Assembly (NCBI GenBank): GCA_963728145.1
Contig: CAVSJA010000006.1
Location: 558,001 to 622,000, forward strand
Length of the DNA stretch: 64,000 nucleotides
From: CAVSJA01 sp963728145
Lineage (GTDB): Bacteria; Bacteroidota; Bacteroidia; Chitinophagales; Chitinophagaceae
Direction of reading: 5' to 3'
The notes beneath the pieces are model-generated. The model was not told the DNA's origin. It made no database searches and worked only from the letters and a program-made list of their open reading frames with translations. The position numbers were made by a program, and so were the translations under genes. Below, one piece after another: positions 17,052-25,224 of this stretch (its first letter is position 1; every line of letters begins with the position of its first letter).

Positions 17052-18194
17052 GTGAATCCACAAAGAATCATAGCCCACTTCGATCTCGACTCCTTCTTCG
17101 TGTCCGTTGAGATACTGAATGATCCTTCACTCAAAGGCAAACCCGTAATTGTTGGTGGAAGGGAAAGAGGCGTGGTAGCCGCCTGTAGCTATGAAGCGAG
17201 AAAATTCGGGATTCATTCGGCTATGCCCATGAAAAGCGCAATGAGGTTATGCCCACAGGCAATTGTAGTTGGTGGCAGTCGGGGAGAATACAGCAAATAC
17301 TCCCGGATGGTAACGGAGATCATTGCGGCTAAAGCTCCTTTATTTGAAAAGGCTTCTATTGATGAATTCTATCTTGACCTAACAGGAATGGATAAGTATT
17401 TTCAACCTTATCAATGGACGATTGACCTAAGACAGGAAATCATAAATAAGACTGGTTTACCAATCTCTTTTGCAGTTGCGTCTAACAAGATGATCGCCAA
17501 GATTGCGACAAATGAAGCAAAGCCAAATGGCTATATGCAGGTTCCGTTTGGAAAAGAAAGGGAATTTCTTGCTCCTATGAAAGTGAATAAGATCCCCGGC
17601 GTTGGTGAACATTTATACCAGGCATTGAAAGAATTGAATATTGAAACGATCGATGACCTGAGCAAGCAATCTTCAGACTGGTTAGAAAGAATGTTTGGAA
17701 AATATGGTGCTGAACTTTATAATAAAGCCAGAGGAATTCATCATAGTGAAGTGGTGCCTTATTATGAAGCAAAATCCATTTCTACCGAGAATACTTTCGA
17801 AGAAAATATTGCGGACAGGGAATGGCTATTGATCGAACTGGTGAAAATGACAGAGCGGGTAGCACACGAACTAAGACAGGATAATAAAATGGCGGGCTGT
17901 ATAGCAGTAAAGATCCGTTATCCTGATTTCGAAACAACTTCCAGGCAAACCACCATTCCTTATACCTTTTATGATGATGAATTGATACCGCAGGCAAAGG
18001 AATTGTTTAATAAACTTCATCGCAAAGGAGAACCGGTTCGTTTATTAGGTGTAAGGCTAAGCGAATTAACTGATGAAGCCATACAAACAAATCTCTTCGA
18101 TAACGTTCAGAAGAAATCCGAGTTGTACAAAGCCATTGATGACGTTAAGAATAAGTTTGGAAAGGCGTCAATTACGAAGGCAACGGGGAAATAG
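17052..18194 (+). CDS. dinB: DNA polymerase IV (Y-family, DinB)
   Basis: 380 aa from a GTG start (MNPQRIIAHFDLDSFFVSVE). The catalytic carboxylates are in FDLDSFF and KASIDEFYLDLTG (near residue 103). Palm/fingers: VGGRERGVVAACSYEARKFG; thumb HhH: VNKIPGVGEHLYQALKELNI; little finger: ISTENTFEENIADREWLLIE to the C-terminus. It copies past lesions with low fidelity. No beta-clamp motif beyond the C-terminal EAIQTNLFD, which fits the QxxLF type. The gene is flanked by a W1 hairpin upstream and a W5 element exactly at its TAG stop. Confidence 0.95.
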   Translation: MNPQRIIAHFDLDSFFVSVEILNDPSLKGKPVIVGGRERGVVAACSYEARKFGIHSAMPMKSAMRLCPQAIVVGGSRGEYSKYSRMVTEIIAAKAPLFEKASIDEFYLDLTGMDKYFQPYQWTIDLRQEIINKTGLPISFAVASNKMIAKIATNEAKPNGYMQVPFGKEREFLAPMKVNKIPGVGEHLYQALKELNIETIDDLSKQSSDWLERMFGKYGAELYNKARGIHHSEVVPYYEAKSISTENTFEENIADREWLLIELVKMTERVAHELRQDNKMAGCIAVKIRYPDFETTSRQTTIPYTFYDDELIPQAKELFNKLHRKGEPVRLLGVRLSELTDEAIQTNLFDNVQKKSELYKAIDDVKNKFGKASITKATGK

Positions 18195-18302
18195 CTGCGA
18201 GCCATGAGCTATGAGCTTCGAGCTTTGCAGGTAACTAGTTCATTTAATTTTTATCAATATCTTGCGAACCGCTCGTGGCTCGAAGCTCACAGCTCATAGC
18301 TT
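18195..18302. repeat. W5 inverted repeat (GAGCTCG words)
   Basis: Left arm 18195-18229 (CTGCGAGCCATGAGCTATGA...) begins with the base after the dinB TAG. Right arm 18262-18302 reads GCTCGTGGCTCGAAGCTCAC and so on. The right arm ends 5 bp before the Rrf2 start codon. Related single-sided copies lie at 37481 and 44988. Confidence 0.85.
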
Positions 18303-18307
18303 GTATT

Positions 18308-18763
18308 ATGCTCTCCAAAAAAGCCCAATATGCTTTTCGTGCACTTACCCACCTGGTAGAAAAATACGACCAGGGTCCGGTGCTTATTTCAGAGATATCG
18401 AAGAAGAGAAAGATACCTTTAAAGTTTCTCGAAAATATTCTGCTTGAATTGAAGAAGGCAGGTATTCTTGAAAGTAAAAAAGGCAAGGGTGGTGGATATT
18501 ATCTTCAGCGTCATCCAAAGAAGATCCACGTGGCCAGTGTGATCCGTATTGTAGACGGCCCTATTGCTATGCTGCCATGTGTTAGTCTGTATTTTTACGA
18601 AAGATGTCGCAACTGCGATGAGAAACATTGCGGACTTCACGATATCATGGAAGGTGTACGCGACGCCACGCTGGGAATATTGGAAAACAAAACGTTACAG
18701 GATCTTGTCTCGCCCGATAAAACTATAGAGAAGCGCTTACTCAAAGGGAAAAAAGCTTCTTGA
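18308..18763 (+). CDS. Rrf2-family transcriptional regulator with Cys cluster
   Basis: 152 aa from MLSKKAQYAFRALTHLVEKY, the start of the Rrf2 winged helix. Recognition region: LISEISKKRKIPLKFLENIL, then wing GKGGGYYLQRHP. Cysteines 91, 100, 103 and 108 (CVSLYFYERCRNCDEKHCGL) form the Fe-S ligand region seen in IscR/RsrR-type sensors. It probably senses redox or Fe-S status. The peroxiredoxin gene follows 154 bp downstream on the same strand with an AGTCTA/TAGACT dyad between, so direct control of it is a reasonable inference. Confidence 0.88.
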   Translation: MLSKKAQYAFRALTHLVEKYDQGPVLISEISKKRKIPLKFLENILLELKKAGILESKKGKGGGYYLQRHPKKIHVASVIRIVDGPIAMLPCVSLYFYERCRNCDEKHCGLHDIMEGVRDATLGILENKTLQDLVSPDKTIEKRLLKGKKAS

Positions 18764-18839
18764 TCGTTTCTTTCTGAAAACATTTTTACCTTTAAATCCA
18801 ACGACACCTGTAAAATGTTTGTCATGTTTCGGATTTAAC

Positions 18840-18867
18840 AGTCTATTTCCTATCGAATTAGTAGACT
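18840..18867 (+). promoter_or_regulatory. Candidate operator dyad upstream of the peroxiredoxin gene
   Basis: AGTCTA, 16 bp, TAGACT, followed by TAGTATCTTTAT about 15 bp downstream, which resembles a TAnnTTTG -7 element. The position before the peroxiredoxin gene and after a Cys-cluster Rrf2 gene suggests an operator. No binding data exist; this is inference from symmetry and position. Confidence 0.35.
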
Positions 18868-18917
18868 ATTAAGTATTATAGTATCTTTATTTTTTTAAAC
18901 CTAAAAATTTCCCACTT

Positions 18918-19556
18918 ATGTCACTGCGTTTAGGAGATGCCGCCCCCAATTTCAAGGCCAAGACCACCGCTGGAGAAATTGATTTCTATGAATACCTGGG
19001 CGAAGGATGGGGTGTACTTTTTTCTCACCCTGCTGATTATACACCCGTTTGTACAACCGAGCTTGGAAAGACTGCATTATTGATGGATGAATTTACCAAA
19101 CGTAATGTAAAAGTTCTCGCCGTAAGTGTTGATCCATTGGATAAACATGTTGGCTGGGTAAATGATATAAACGAAACTCAGAACTGTACAGTAAGTTTTC
19201 CGTTGATTGCTGATGAGGATCGAACAGTTGCGAATCTCTATGGCATGATCCATCCGAATGCATCGGAAACATTTACCGTTCGTTCATTGTTTGTAATCGG
19301 TCCAGACAAAAAAGTAAAACTCACGATTACTTATCCGGCGTCTACAGGAAGAAATTTCGTAGAAGTCTTGCGCGTTATCGATTCGCTTCAATTAACTGCG
19401 AATTACAGCGTGGCTACTCCGGTTGACTGGAAACATGGCGAAGATGTTATCGTCGTTCCGGCAGTATCAACTGAAGATGCGATGAAGAAATTCCCGAAAG
19501 GAGTGAAAATCGTTAAGCCGTATTTGCGTTATACACCGCAACCCAACCTGAAATAG
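18918..19556 (+). CDS. 1-Cys-type peroxiredoxin (Prx6 group)
   Basis: 212 aa. Thioredoxin-like fold with the peroxidatic Cys45 in HPADYTPVCTTELG and the Prx6-type C-terminal domain (PVDWKHGEDVIVVPAVSTED then KKFPKGVKIVKPYLRYTPQ). It reduces H2O2 and alkyl hydroperoxides in the cytosol using a thiol donor. Length and the PxxxTPVC motif fit Prx6 rather than AhpC. Its stop codon TAG is joined directly to a W1 word. Control by the upstream Rrf2 protein is likely but not proven. Confidence 0.95.
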   Translation: MSLRLGDAAPNFKAKTTAGEIDFYEYLGEGWGVLFSHPADYTPVCTTELGKTALLMDEFTKRNVKVLAVSVDPLDKHVGWVNDINETQNCTVSFPLIADEDRTVANLYGMIHPNASETFTVRSLFVIGPDKKVKLTITYPASTGRNFVEVLRVIDSLQLTANYSVATPVDWKHGEDVIVVPAVSTEDAMKKFPKGVKIVKPYLRYTPQPNLK

Positions 19557-19648
19557 GTTGATAGGGTTGATAAGGTTGACAGGGTTGACAGGGTTGACAT
19601 AAAACTGACCTTGTCAACCCTGTCAACCTTATCAACCCTGTCAACCAA
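19555..19648. repeat. W1 hairpin between two convergent stop codons
   Basis: Left arm 19555-19599 (five words) starts on the peroxiredoxin stop; right arm 19609-19648 ends over the stop and last Gly codon of the rluA-type gene on the other strand (GGTTGA). Loop 9 nt. It could fold in either transcript as a large stem and act as a bidirectional terminator. Confidence 0.9.
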
Positions 19649-20363
19649 CTCTTACGTGCTTCCGTAACTGCTGCAGCAAAGCGCGCAAGTCCTTAGGCAT
19701 TTCTGCTTCGACATCAATAATATTTCCTTCGGCGTCCGCGAATTTCAGTCGTTGGGCGTGAAGTCCCACGCGGTTTAAGATGGGCCTTTCTTCTTCTTCC
19801 TTTATTGAAAGTTTGTAATTGCGTTTGAATGACGATATGAATATAGGCGTGGCATCTCCATAGAGAGGATCGCAAACGATGGGATGCCCCACAGATTGCA
19901 TATGCACGCGAATCTGGTGCGTACGACCAGTGTGGATCTGGAATTGCAGCAAGGAAAATTTTCCGAATTCTTCCAATACTTTATAATCGGTAATAGAAGG
20001 TTTTCCTTTCTTATTAAATACCATTGTGCCTCTTTTGTGTTGATGCTCCATCAATGGCATGTCGATTGTTTTTTCTTTCTCTGTTAAAACGCCTTTTACA
20101 ATTCCCAAATAATACTTTTCAACTCTTCTTTCCTCGAATGCGACTGACATGAATTGATGCGTGTCTTCATTCCTGGCAAATACAATAATGCCGCTGGTCT
20201 CTTTGTCGAGACGGTGAATGGTAAATATTGATCCGTATTGTTCCTGAAGAATTTCTTTTAAAGATGTTTCTTTTCCTTCCCGGTCAGGAATGCTCAGCAT
20301 ACCCGCGGGTTTGTTGACGACGATGAGGTTCTTGTTTTCTAAAAGTATTGATGGATGGAACAC
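19641..20363 (-). CDS. RluA-family pseudouridine synthase
   Basis: 240 aa without an S4 domain. Catalytic motif HRLDKETSGIIVFAR gives Asp53. Also VVNKPAGMLSIPD at the start of the fold, RTHQIRVHMQSVGHPIVCDP with the conserved RxHQIR, and GLHAQRLKF near the end. It isomerises uridine to pseudouridine in rRNA or tRNA; the site cannot be told. It lies 9 bp downstream of the RluB-type gene on the same strand, so the two probably share a transcript. Confidence 0.9.
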   Translation of the reverse strand: MFHPSILLENKNLIVVNKPAGMLSIPDREGKETSLKEILQEQYGSIFTIHRLDKETSGIIVFARNEDTHQFMSVAFEERRVEKYYLGIVKGVLTEKEKTIDMPLMEHQHKRGTMVFNKKGKPSITDYKVLEEFGKFSLLQFQIHTGRTHQIRVHMQSVGHPIVCDPLYGDATPIFISSFKRNYKLSIKEEEERPILNRVGLHAQRLKFADAEGNIIDVEAEMPKDLRALLQQLRKHVRVG

Positions 20364-20372
20364 AATTTAATT

Positions 20373-21440
20373 TCAAATTTTCACGTCTCTTAATTTGACT
20401 CTTGCCCCTTGCTTCTTGGGTGCCTCTTGCCTCTTATTTTTCTTGAAAGATGTATTCATAAACTTCAGCAACCTTAGTTCTTTCTCCGTAAGAAATCTCC
20501 ACTTTCCTCTTTCAACATTTTTCTTCGTGAGGTCTGCATACATCACCCGATCTAGATTCTTTACATCATATCCCATTTGTTCAAAAATTCGCTTCACGAT
20601 CCGGTTCCTTCCACTATGAATTTCGATTCCTATAACTGATTTGTCTTTTGAATCTGCATAGGCAAGCGCATCAGGAGTAATTGGACCATCTTCAAGTGTA
20701 ATTCCACTTGATATCGTGTCAAAATCCTTTTTGGTAAGTGGTCGGTCCAATTTTGCTTCATAAATCTTTTTGATCTCGTAGCTGGGATGTGAGAGCTTTT
20801 GAGCAAGTTCACCATCATTGGTCAATAACAAAACACCCGTAGTATTTCTATCCAGGCGTCCTATCGGGTAAACTCTTTCTGGTGTGGCATGCTTCACAAT
20901 ATCCAAAACAGTTTTTCTCCCTTCTGGATCTTCTGTGGTCGTGATATAGTCTTTTGGTTTATTAAGGAGAATATAAACAAGTTGTTTGCGAATGCTGATC
21001 ATTTTTCCATTTACTTTGATAGCATCCTTCGAGGAAACTTTGAAGCCAGGATCAATTATCGGTTTTCCATTTACCTCAACCAATCCCTTTTTCACCAGTT
21101 CAGCGGCATCCCTCCTCGAACAAATTCCACTATGCGCAATGTATTTGTTCAGGGGCATTATTGATTCCGATCCCTTATTTGGAACAAATGGTTGCTGAAT
21201 AGTCTTTACGTCGTCTTTTCCTTTGCTGCGCCCTTTATTGGGAATTGCCTGATTTTTTTTTACTGCCTCCCGATAGTTTTCATTCCGCTGGGCTTCTTCT
21301 AATTTTTTAACCCTCCTTTTCTCGTTGAAATACTTATCCGTTTCCGCTCTTGATTGTTTCTTTTCCTGGCGGATTTGTTCCTTCTTGACGGAGTTCTTGC
21401 CTTCTTTCTCAATAAATTTTTGAAATGGATTCTTTGCCAT
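20373..21440 (-). CDS. RluB/RsuA-family pseudouridine synthase
   Basis: About 355 aa. I start at MAKNPFQKFIEKEGKNSVKK because the frame upstream is only W2 repeat (Cys-Ser-Ser-Val-Pro-Leu-Phe translations). A charged linker of about 95 residues leads to an S4 domain (MPLNKYIAHSGICSRRDAAE), then the synthase domain with KPKDYITTTEDPEGRKTVLD and the catalytic GRLDRNTTGVLLLTNDGEL. RluB modifies 23S rRNA U2605-type sites. The basic N-terminal linker is common in Bacteroidota members. Confidence in family is high; the exact site is not determined. Confidence 0.9.
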   Translation of the reverse strand: MAKNPFQKFIEKEGKNSVKKEQIRQEKKQSRAETDKYFNEKRRVKKLEEAQRNENYREAVKKNQAIPNKGRSKGKDDVKTIQQPFVPNKGSESIMPLNKYIAHSGICSRRDAAELVKKGLVEVNGKPIIDPGFKVSSKDAIKVNGKMISIRKQLVYILLNKPKDYITTTEDPEGRKTVLDIVKHATPERVYPIGRLDRNTTGVLLLTNDGELAQKLSHPSYEIKKIYEAKLDRPLTKKDFDTISSGITLEDGPITPDALAYADSKDKSVIGIEIHSGRNRIVKRIFEQMGYDVKNLDRVMYADLTKKNVERGKWRFLTEKELRLLKFMNTSFKKNKRQEAPKKQGARVKLRDVKI

Positions 21441-21489
21441 GGGAGAGAATCTTGCTGTTTTGCAACAGGATGACGGCGAAGATACAAAA

Positions 21490-21722
21490 TGAACAGAAGA
21501 ACAGAGGAACAGATGAACAGAAGAGCAGAAGAACAGAGGAACAGCAGAGCAGAGGAACAGCAGAGCAGAAGAACAGAAGAATAGAGGAACAGAGGAACAG
21601 GGGAACAGTAGCATTTAGATGTGGAAGCTTGTGTTCTCTACTGTTCTACTGCTCTTCTGTTCATCTGTTCATCTGTTCATCTGTTCCTCTGTTCCTCTGT
21701 TCCTCTGTTCCTCTGTTCTTCC
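21490..21722. repeat. W2 inverted array (GAACAGAG words)
   Basis: Left arm 21490-21612 has about fifteen 8-9-bp words (GAACAGAG, GAACAGAA, GAGCAGAA). Right arm about 21632-21722 has the reverse complement (CTGTTCCTCTGTTCCTCTGT). Loop about 20 nt. It fills the gap between the rluB-type start and the terminator of the Spy-like gene's neighbour. Confidence 0.9.
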
Positions 21723-21726
21723 GATC

Positions 21727-21753
21727 AAAAAGAACCCCCGATTTCTCGGGGGT
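21727..21753 (-). terminator. Rho-independent terminator of the Spy-like gene
   Basis: On the minus strand: GACCCCCGAGAAATCGGGGG then TTCTTTTT. It follows the stop at 21774 by about 20 bp. Confidence 0.85.
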
Positions 21754-21773
21754 CGCCTCACTTGTCATTAAAC

Positions 21774-22424
21774 CTATAGAACAACATTCTTCTTGCGGGC
21801 TTTTCTTTTTTCTTCCAATTTCTTTTTTTGTTCGTCAGTATAGATACTGTTCAATTCTTCTTTGTGTTTCTTCATTACTGACTGCATTTGCTCGCGCTTT
21901 TGGGTCTTGTCGAGTTGCGTGTTATCGAATATGGTCTTCATTTGTGCGCGGGTACTTTCATGAAGTTTATTGAATTTGGATACCTGATCATCGGTGAGTC
22001 CAAGTTCCTTCTTCGTTTTTTCCATCCTGTCCTTTTCAAAAGCTTCTGATTTGCTCTTGCGCTCCAGTTTCATTTTTTCGATCTGGGCTTTTTGTTCAGG
22101 AGTGAAAACGTTTTGCATGGCATCATGGTGTTTCTTCACCAATGCTTCACGCTTGCTTTTCCATTCTTTCACGGTGATGTTATCATTCTTTTTCAGTTCA
22201 CCCATTTCCTTCCGGAAAGTTTCGTGAAGTGATTTCATTTTTGTCTTTTGATCTTCGGTCATATTCAGTTTAGGTGCCATCATCGACCCTTTATGCATTC
22301 CTTTATGATGCATTCCCTTTTGATGGAATCCGCCTTTACGGAATTGCTTATGGGTAGAATCCTGTGCCTGCACTGCGGCCGAGATCATCAGCATTACAGC
22401 TACACTGCTTAATAGTTTTTTCAT
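21774..22424 (-). CDS. Spy/CpxP-like periplasmic protein
   Basis: 216 aa. Signal peptide MKKLLSSVAVMLMISAAVQA-Q, then a His/Met/Lys-rich segment (KQFRKGGFHQKGMHHKGMHK) and three long helices with the LTxxQ-type motif (LNMTEDQKTKMKSLH, FTPEQKAQIEKM, LGLTDDQVSKFNKLHEST, YTDEQKKKLEEKRK). Such proteins act as ATP-independent periplasmic chaperones or metal-stress proteins. The His/Met-rich stretch hints at metal binding (Cu or Zn), which is inference. Single gene with its own terminator. Confidence 0.8.
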   Translation of the reverse strand: MKKLLSSVAVMLMISAAVQAQDSTHKQFRKGGFHQKGMHHKGMHKGSMMAPKLNMTEDQKTKMKSLHETFRKEMGELKKNDNITVKEWKSKREALVKKHHDAMQNVFTPEQKAQIEKMKLERKSKSEAFEKDRMEKTKKELGLTDDQVSKFNKLHESTRAQMKTIFDNTQLDKTQKREQMQSVMKKHKEELNSIYTDEQKKKLEEKRKARKKNVVL

Positions 22425-22519
22425 TTATATGGCGATTTTGTTAGAGTTAGATGTCGAATCAGGCGCTGACTTTTATAACAGCTTGTTAAATTGATTATTC
22501 CTTCGCGCCGGTAGGGATT

Positions 22520-22614
22520 TTGATTATTTATTATTGATTATTTACTATTGACTATTGGGTCCCGGGCAATTAGCGATTGGCCATTAGCGGTAGCAATAAT
22601 CAATAATCAATAAT
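22520..22614. repeat. W4 inverted repeat
   Basis: Left 22520-22560 (TTGATTATTTATTATTGATT, then TACTATTGACTATTGGGT) and right 22594-22614 (CAATAATCAATAATCAATAA), with CAATTAGCG in the loop, as at 3676-3775. Between the Spy-like start and the rlmN stop. Confidence 0.75.
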
Positions 22615-22667
22615 TCTTGCCTGAGAGCAATTCGGAAAGGAAAAGATTTTTGTCAACATTTAGTAGG

Positions 22668-23723
22668 TCAGGAAACTTTATCCTTATTAGCTAACTGCCC
22701 GCAAGCCGCATCAATATCTTTTCCCCGGCTTCTCCGCAATCGTGCGTTTACGCGATTGCGTTCGAGGTGTGACATGAATTCCTGAACGGTTTTTTCGTCA
22801 GGCTTGGAGAAACTTGCCTGGTCGATGGGATTGTATTCAATGATATTTACGAGGTCAGCAGGAACCTGCCGATAGATCTTTATCAGGTCATCTGCATCTT
22901 TGATTGAATCATTGAAGTTCTTAAAGAGAATATATTCGAAAGTTATTTCATTACCTGTTTGCTTATAAAAATAATTCAATGCATCGATCAATGCCTTGAT
23001 ATTGTTGGTATCATTGATTGGCATGATCTGGTGGCGCTTGGCATCGTTTGCGGCGTGTAGGGAAAGTGCTAGCTTGAATCTAACTTTATCATCCCCCAAT
23101 TGACGGATCATTTTTGCAACGCCCGCAGTTGAAACGGTAATTCTTTTCGGACTCATGGCCAGACCATCGGGTGAAGTGATCTTCTCAATTGCCTTCAATA
23201 CACTTTTATAATTCAACAAGGGCTCGCCCATGCCCATGAAAACAATATTGGTGAGTTTTTTTTCATAGGTTTTTTCCGATTGTTGATTCAACAAAGCCAC
23301 TTCATCATAGATCTCATCAAAATCCAGATTGCGTTTGCGATCCATATAACCCGTAGCGCAGAATTTACAACTCAAGGAACAACCAATTTGAGAAGAAACG
23401 CAAGCGGTCTTTCTTTCCTCTGTGGGGATCAACACTCCTTCGACCAGGTGTCCATCATGAGTCTTGAAACGGGATTTTACAGTGCCATCGGAACTGGTTT
23501 GAATCAGGTCAACAGTCAGAGCAGGAAGCGTGAAATTTTCACCTAGTTTTTGCCGGAGTTCTTTTGAAAGATTGGTCATGTCTGCAAAACTCCGTGCATT
23601 CTTCTGCCAAAGCCATTCATACACCTGCTTCGCGCGGAATTTCTTGTCACCGAGCTTCTCAAAATACTCTTCCAATTCGGCGAGACTGAGATTCCTGATA
23701 TTCTTTGCACCGGTCTTCAACAT
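22668..23723 (-). CDS. rlmN: 23S rRNA (adenine2503-C2)-methyltransferase RlmN
   Basis: Radical SAM enzyme that methylates A2503 of 23S rRNA and A37 of some tRNAs. 351 aa. The N-terminal RNA-binding region (LSLAELEEYFEKLGDKKFRA, KQVYEWLWQKNARSFADMTN) precedes the cluster motif GCSLSCKFCATGYM (CxxxCxxC) near residue 115. Also NIVFMGMGEPLLNYKSVLKA and the second catalytic Cys in GKDIDAACGQL near the C-terminus. Standard length. Stands between W4 and W1 repeats, divergent from the thiolase gene. Confidence 0.97.
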   Translation of the reverse strand: MLKTGAKNIRNLSLAELEEYFEKLGDKKFRAKQVYEWLWQKNARSFADMTNLSKELRQKLGENFTLPALTVDLIQTSSDGTVKSRFKTHDGHLVEGVLIPTEERKTACVSSQIGCSLSCKFCATGYMDRKRNLDFDEIYDEVALLNQQSEKTYEKKLTNIVFMGMGEPLLNYKSVLKAIEKITSPDGLAMSPKRITVSTAGVAKMIRQLGDDKVRFKLALSLHAANDAKRHQIMPINDTNNIKALIDALNYFYKQTGNEITFEYILFKNFNDSIKDADDLIKIYRQVPADLVNIIEYNPIDQASFSKPDEKTVQEFMSHLERNRVNARLRRSRGKDIDAACGQLANKDKVS

Positions 23724-23761
23724 GCCGCAAAGATAGTTTTATAGAATGACAGGTTCGTAAG

Positions 23762-23848
23762 AAGGTTGACAAGGTTAACAAGGTTGACAGGGTTGACAAA
23801 GGAGGTTTTTCCCTGTCAACCCTGTCAACCTTGTCAACTTGTCAACCT
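23762..23848. repeat. W1 short-loop hairpin in a divergent gap
   Basis: Left arm 23762-23799 and right arm 23811-23848, loop 11 nt, exactly between the rlmN start (23723) and the thiolase start (23861). The right arm ends 12 bp before the thiolase ATG. Confidence 0.9.
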
Positions 23849-23860
23849 ATCTTCGCGTCC

Positions 23861-25057
23861 ATGAAATCAGTCTACGTCATTGACGCGGTACGTACTCCAA
23901 TCGGCAAATACGGTGGTGCTTTAAGCGGTATTCGTCCGGATGATTTGCTTGCGCATGTAATCAGGACTTTGTTGCAACGCAATCCTGGTGTTGATGTAAA
24001 TGCCATTGAAGACGTGATTACCGGTGATGCCAACCAGGCAGGGGAAGATAACCGCAATGTTGCGCGGATGGCATCGCTCCTAGCGGGTTTACCCGTGATC
24101 GTTCCTGGTAATACGGTGAATCGTTTGTGTGCAAGCGGACTGCAGGCGATAATGGATGCAGCAAGAGGGATCAAATGCGAGGAAGGTTCCATTTATATCG
24201 CTTCTGGTGTGGAAAGCATGACCAGGGCGCCCTTTGTCTTTGCAAAATCTTCTGCACCCTGGAACCGGTCACCAGAGATCTACGATACTACTATCGGATG
24301 GCGCTTCACGAATAAAAAACTGGCCGACCAGTATTTTCCATTTTCAATGGGTGAGACTGCTGAGAACGTAGCTAAACAATGGAATATTTCACGGATCGCG
24401 CAGGATGAATTCGCCTTGCAGAGCCAGGAAAGGTATTTCAACGCATTGGAAAAAGGAAAATGGGAAGCCGAGATTGTACCCGTTGAAATACTTGGAGGAA
24501 AGGAAGAAAAGATAATGTTTCAAACAGATGAACATCCGCGTCGCACTTCAATGGAAAAACTTGCGGCCTTAAAACCTGCATTTGCAAAAGAAGGTACAGT
24601 GACCGCGGGAAATTCATCGGGCATTAATGATGGAGCAGCAGCGGTTTTACTTGCTGATGAAGAAAGCGTAAAAAAATATAATCTCAAACCGATCGCAAGG
24701 ATTGTTTCAATGGCTGTTGCAGGAGTTGATCCTTCGATTATGGGAATGGGTCCGGTGCCTGCCAGTAAAAAAGCATTACAAAGAGCGGGTATACGCGTCA
24801 ATGATCTTCACCTAGTTGAATTGAATGAAGCATTCGCCTCTCAATCGATTGCATGCATACATGATCTTGGCCTTGATCTTGAAAAAGTAAATGTGAATGG
24901 AGGTTCGATCGCAATCGGACATCCACTGGGATGTTCAGGTGTGAGAATTTCTACGACACTTATCCACGAAATGCAAAGAAGAGGCGCGAAGTATGGATTG
25001 GCAACGATGTGTGTTGGGGTAGGCCAGGGTGCTGCTGTGATCTACGAGAGTGTATGA
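23861..25057 (+). CDS. Acetyl-CoA C-acyltransferase (thiolase)
   Basis: 398 aa from MKSVYVIDAVRTPIGKYGGA. Nucleophile Cys90 in NTVNRLCASGLQAIM; the other catalytic residues lie in ELNEAFASQ, GGSIAIGHPLGCSGVR (His) and TMCVGVGQGAAVIYE (Cys). It is a degradative or biosynthetic thiolase; PcaF/beta-ketoadipyl type is suggested by length and by the DSTIGWRF-like region (IYDTTIGWRFTNKKLADQYF), but no pathway partners are adjacent. ATG chosen because the 10 codons upstream are W1 repeat. Confidence 0.93.
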   Translation: MKSVYVIDAVRTPIGKYGGALSGIRPDDLLAHVIRTLLQRNPGVDVNAIEDVITGDANQAGEDNRNVARMASLLAGLPVIVPGNTVNRLCASGLQAIMDAARGIKCEEGSIYIASGVESMTRAPFVFAKSSAPWNRSPEIYDTTIGWRFTNKKLADQYFPFSMGETAENVAKQWNISRIAQDEFALQSQERYFNALEKGKWEAEIVPVEILGGKEEKIMFQTDEHPRRTSMEKLAALKPAFAKEGTVTAGNSSGINDGAAAVLLADEESVKKYNLKPIARIVSMAVAGVDPSIMGMGPVPASKKALQRAGIRVNDLHLVELNEAFASQSIACIHDLGLDLEKVNVNGGSIAIGHPLGCSGVRISTTLIHEMQRRGAKYGLATMCVGVGQGAAVIYESV

Positions 25058-25067
25058 TTTCATTTTA

Positions 25068-25166
25068 GGATGGTTTGATGGTTTAATTGTTTGTCCTGAT
25101 AATTATCGGGAGTTGGGTTCAAAATTTGTAAACCCAACAATCAAACAGTCTAGCCATCAAACCATT
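25068..25166. repeat. Word-type inverted repeat (ATGGTTTG words)
   Basis: Left arm ATGGTTTGATGGTTTAATTG and GTTGGGTT; right arm AACCCAAC and CAAACAGTCTAGCCATCAAA. It begins 11 bp after the thiolase stop. Only one copy of this word was seen in the window. Confidence 0.7.
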
Positions 25167-25224
25167 CGATTTTAATTTATTGGATTTGTTCCGATTTCCT
25201 ATCTTAATATACTAAACGGGGCTT

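Noticed and set aside
21441..21614. 58-residue Cys/Ser/Phe-rich N-terminal extension of the RluB-type protein
   Set aside because: Encoded entirely by W2 words; the natural start MAKNPFQKF is at 21440.
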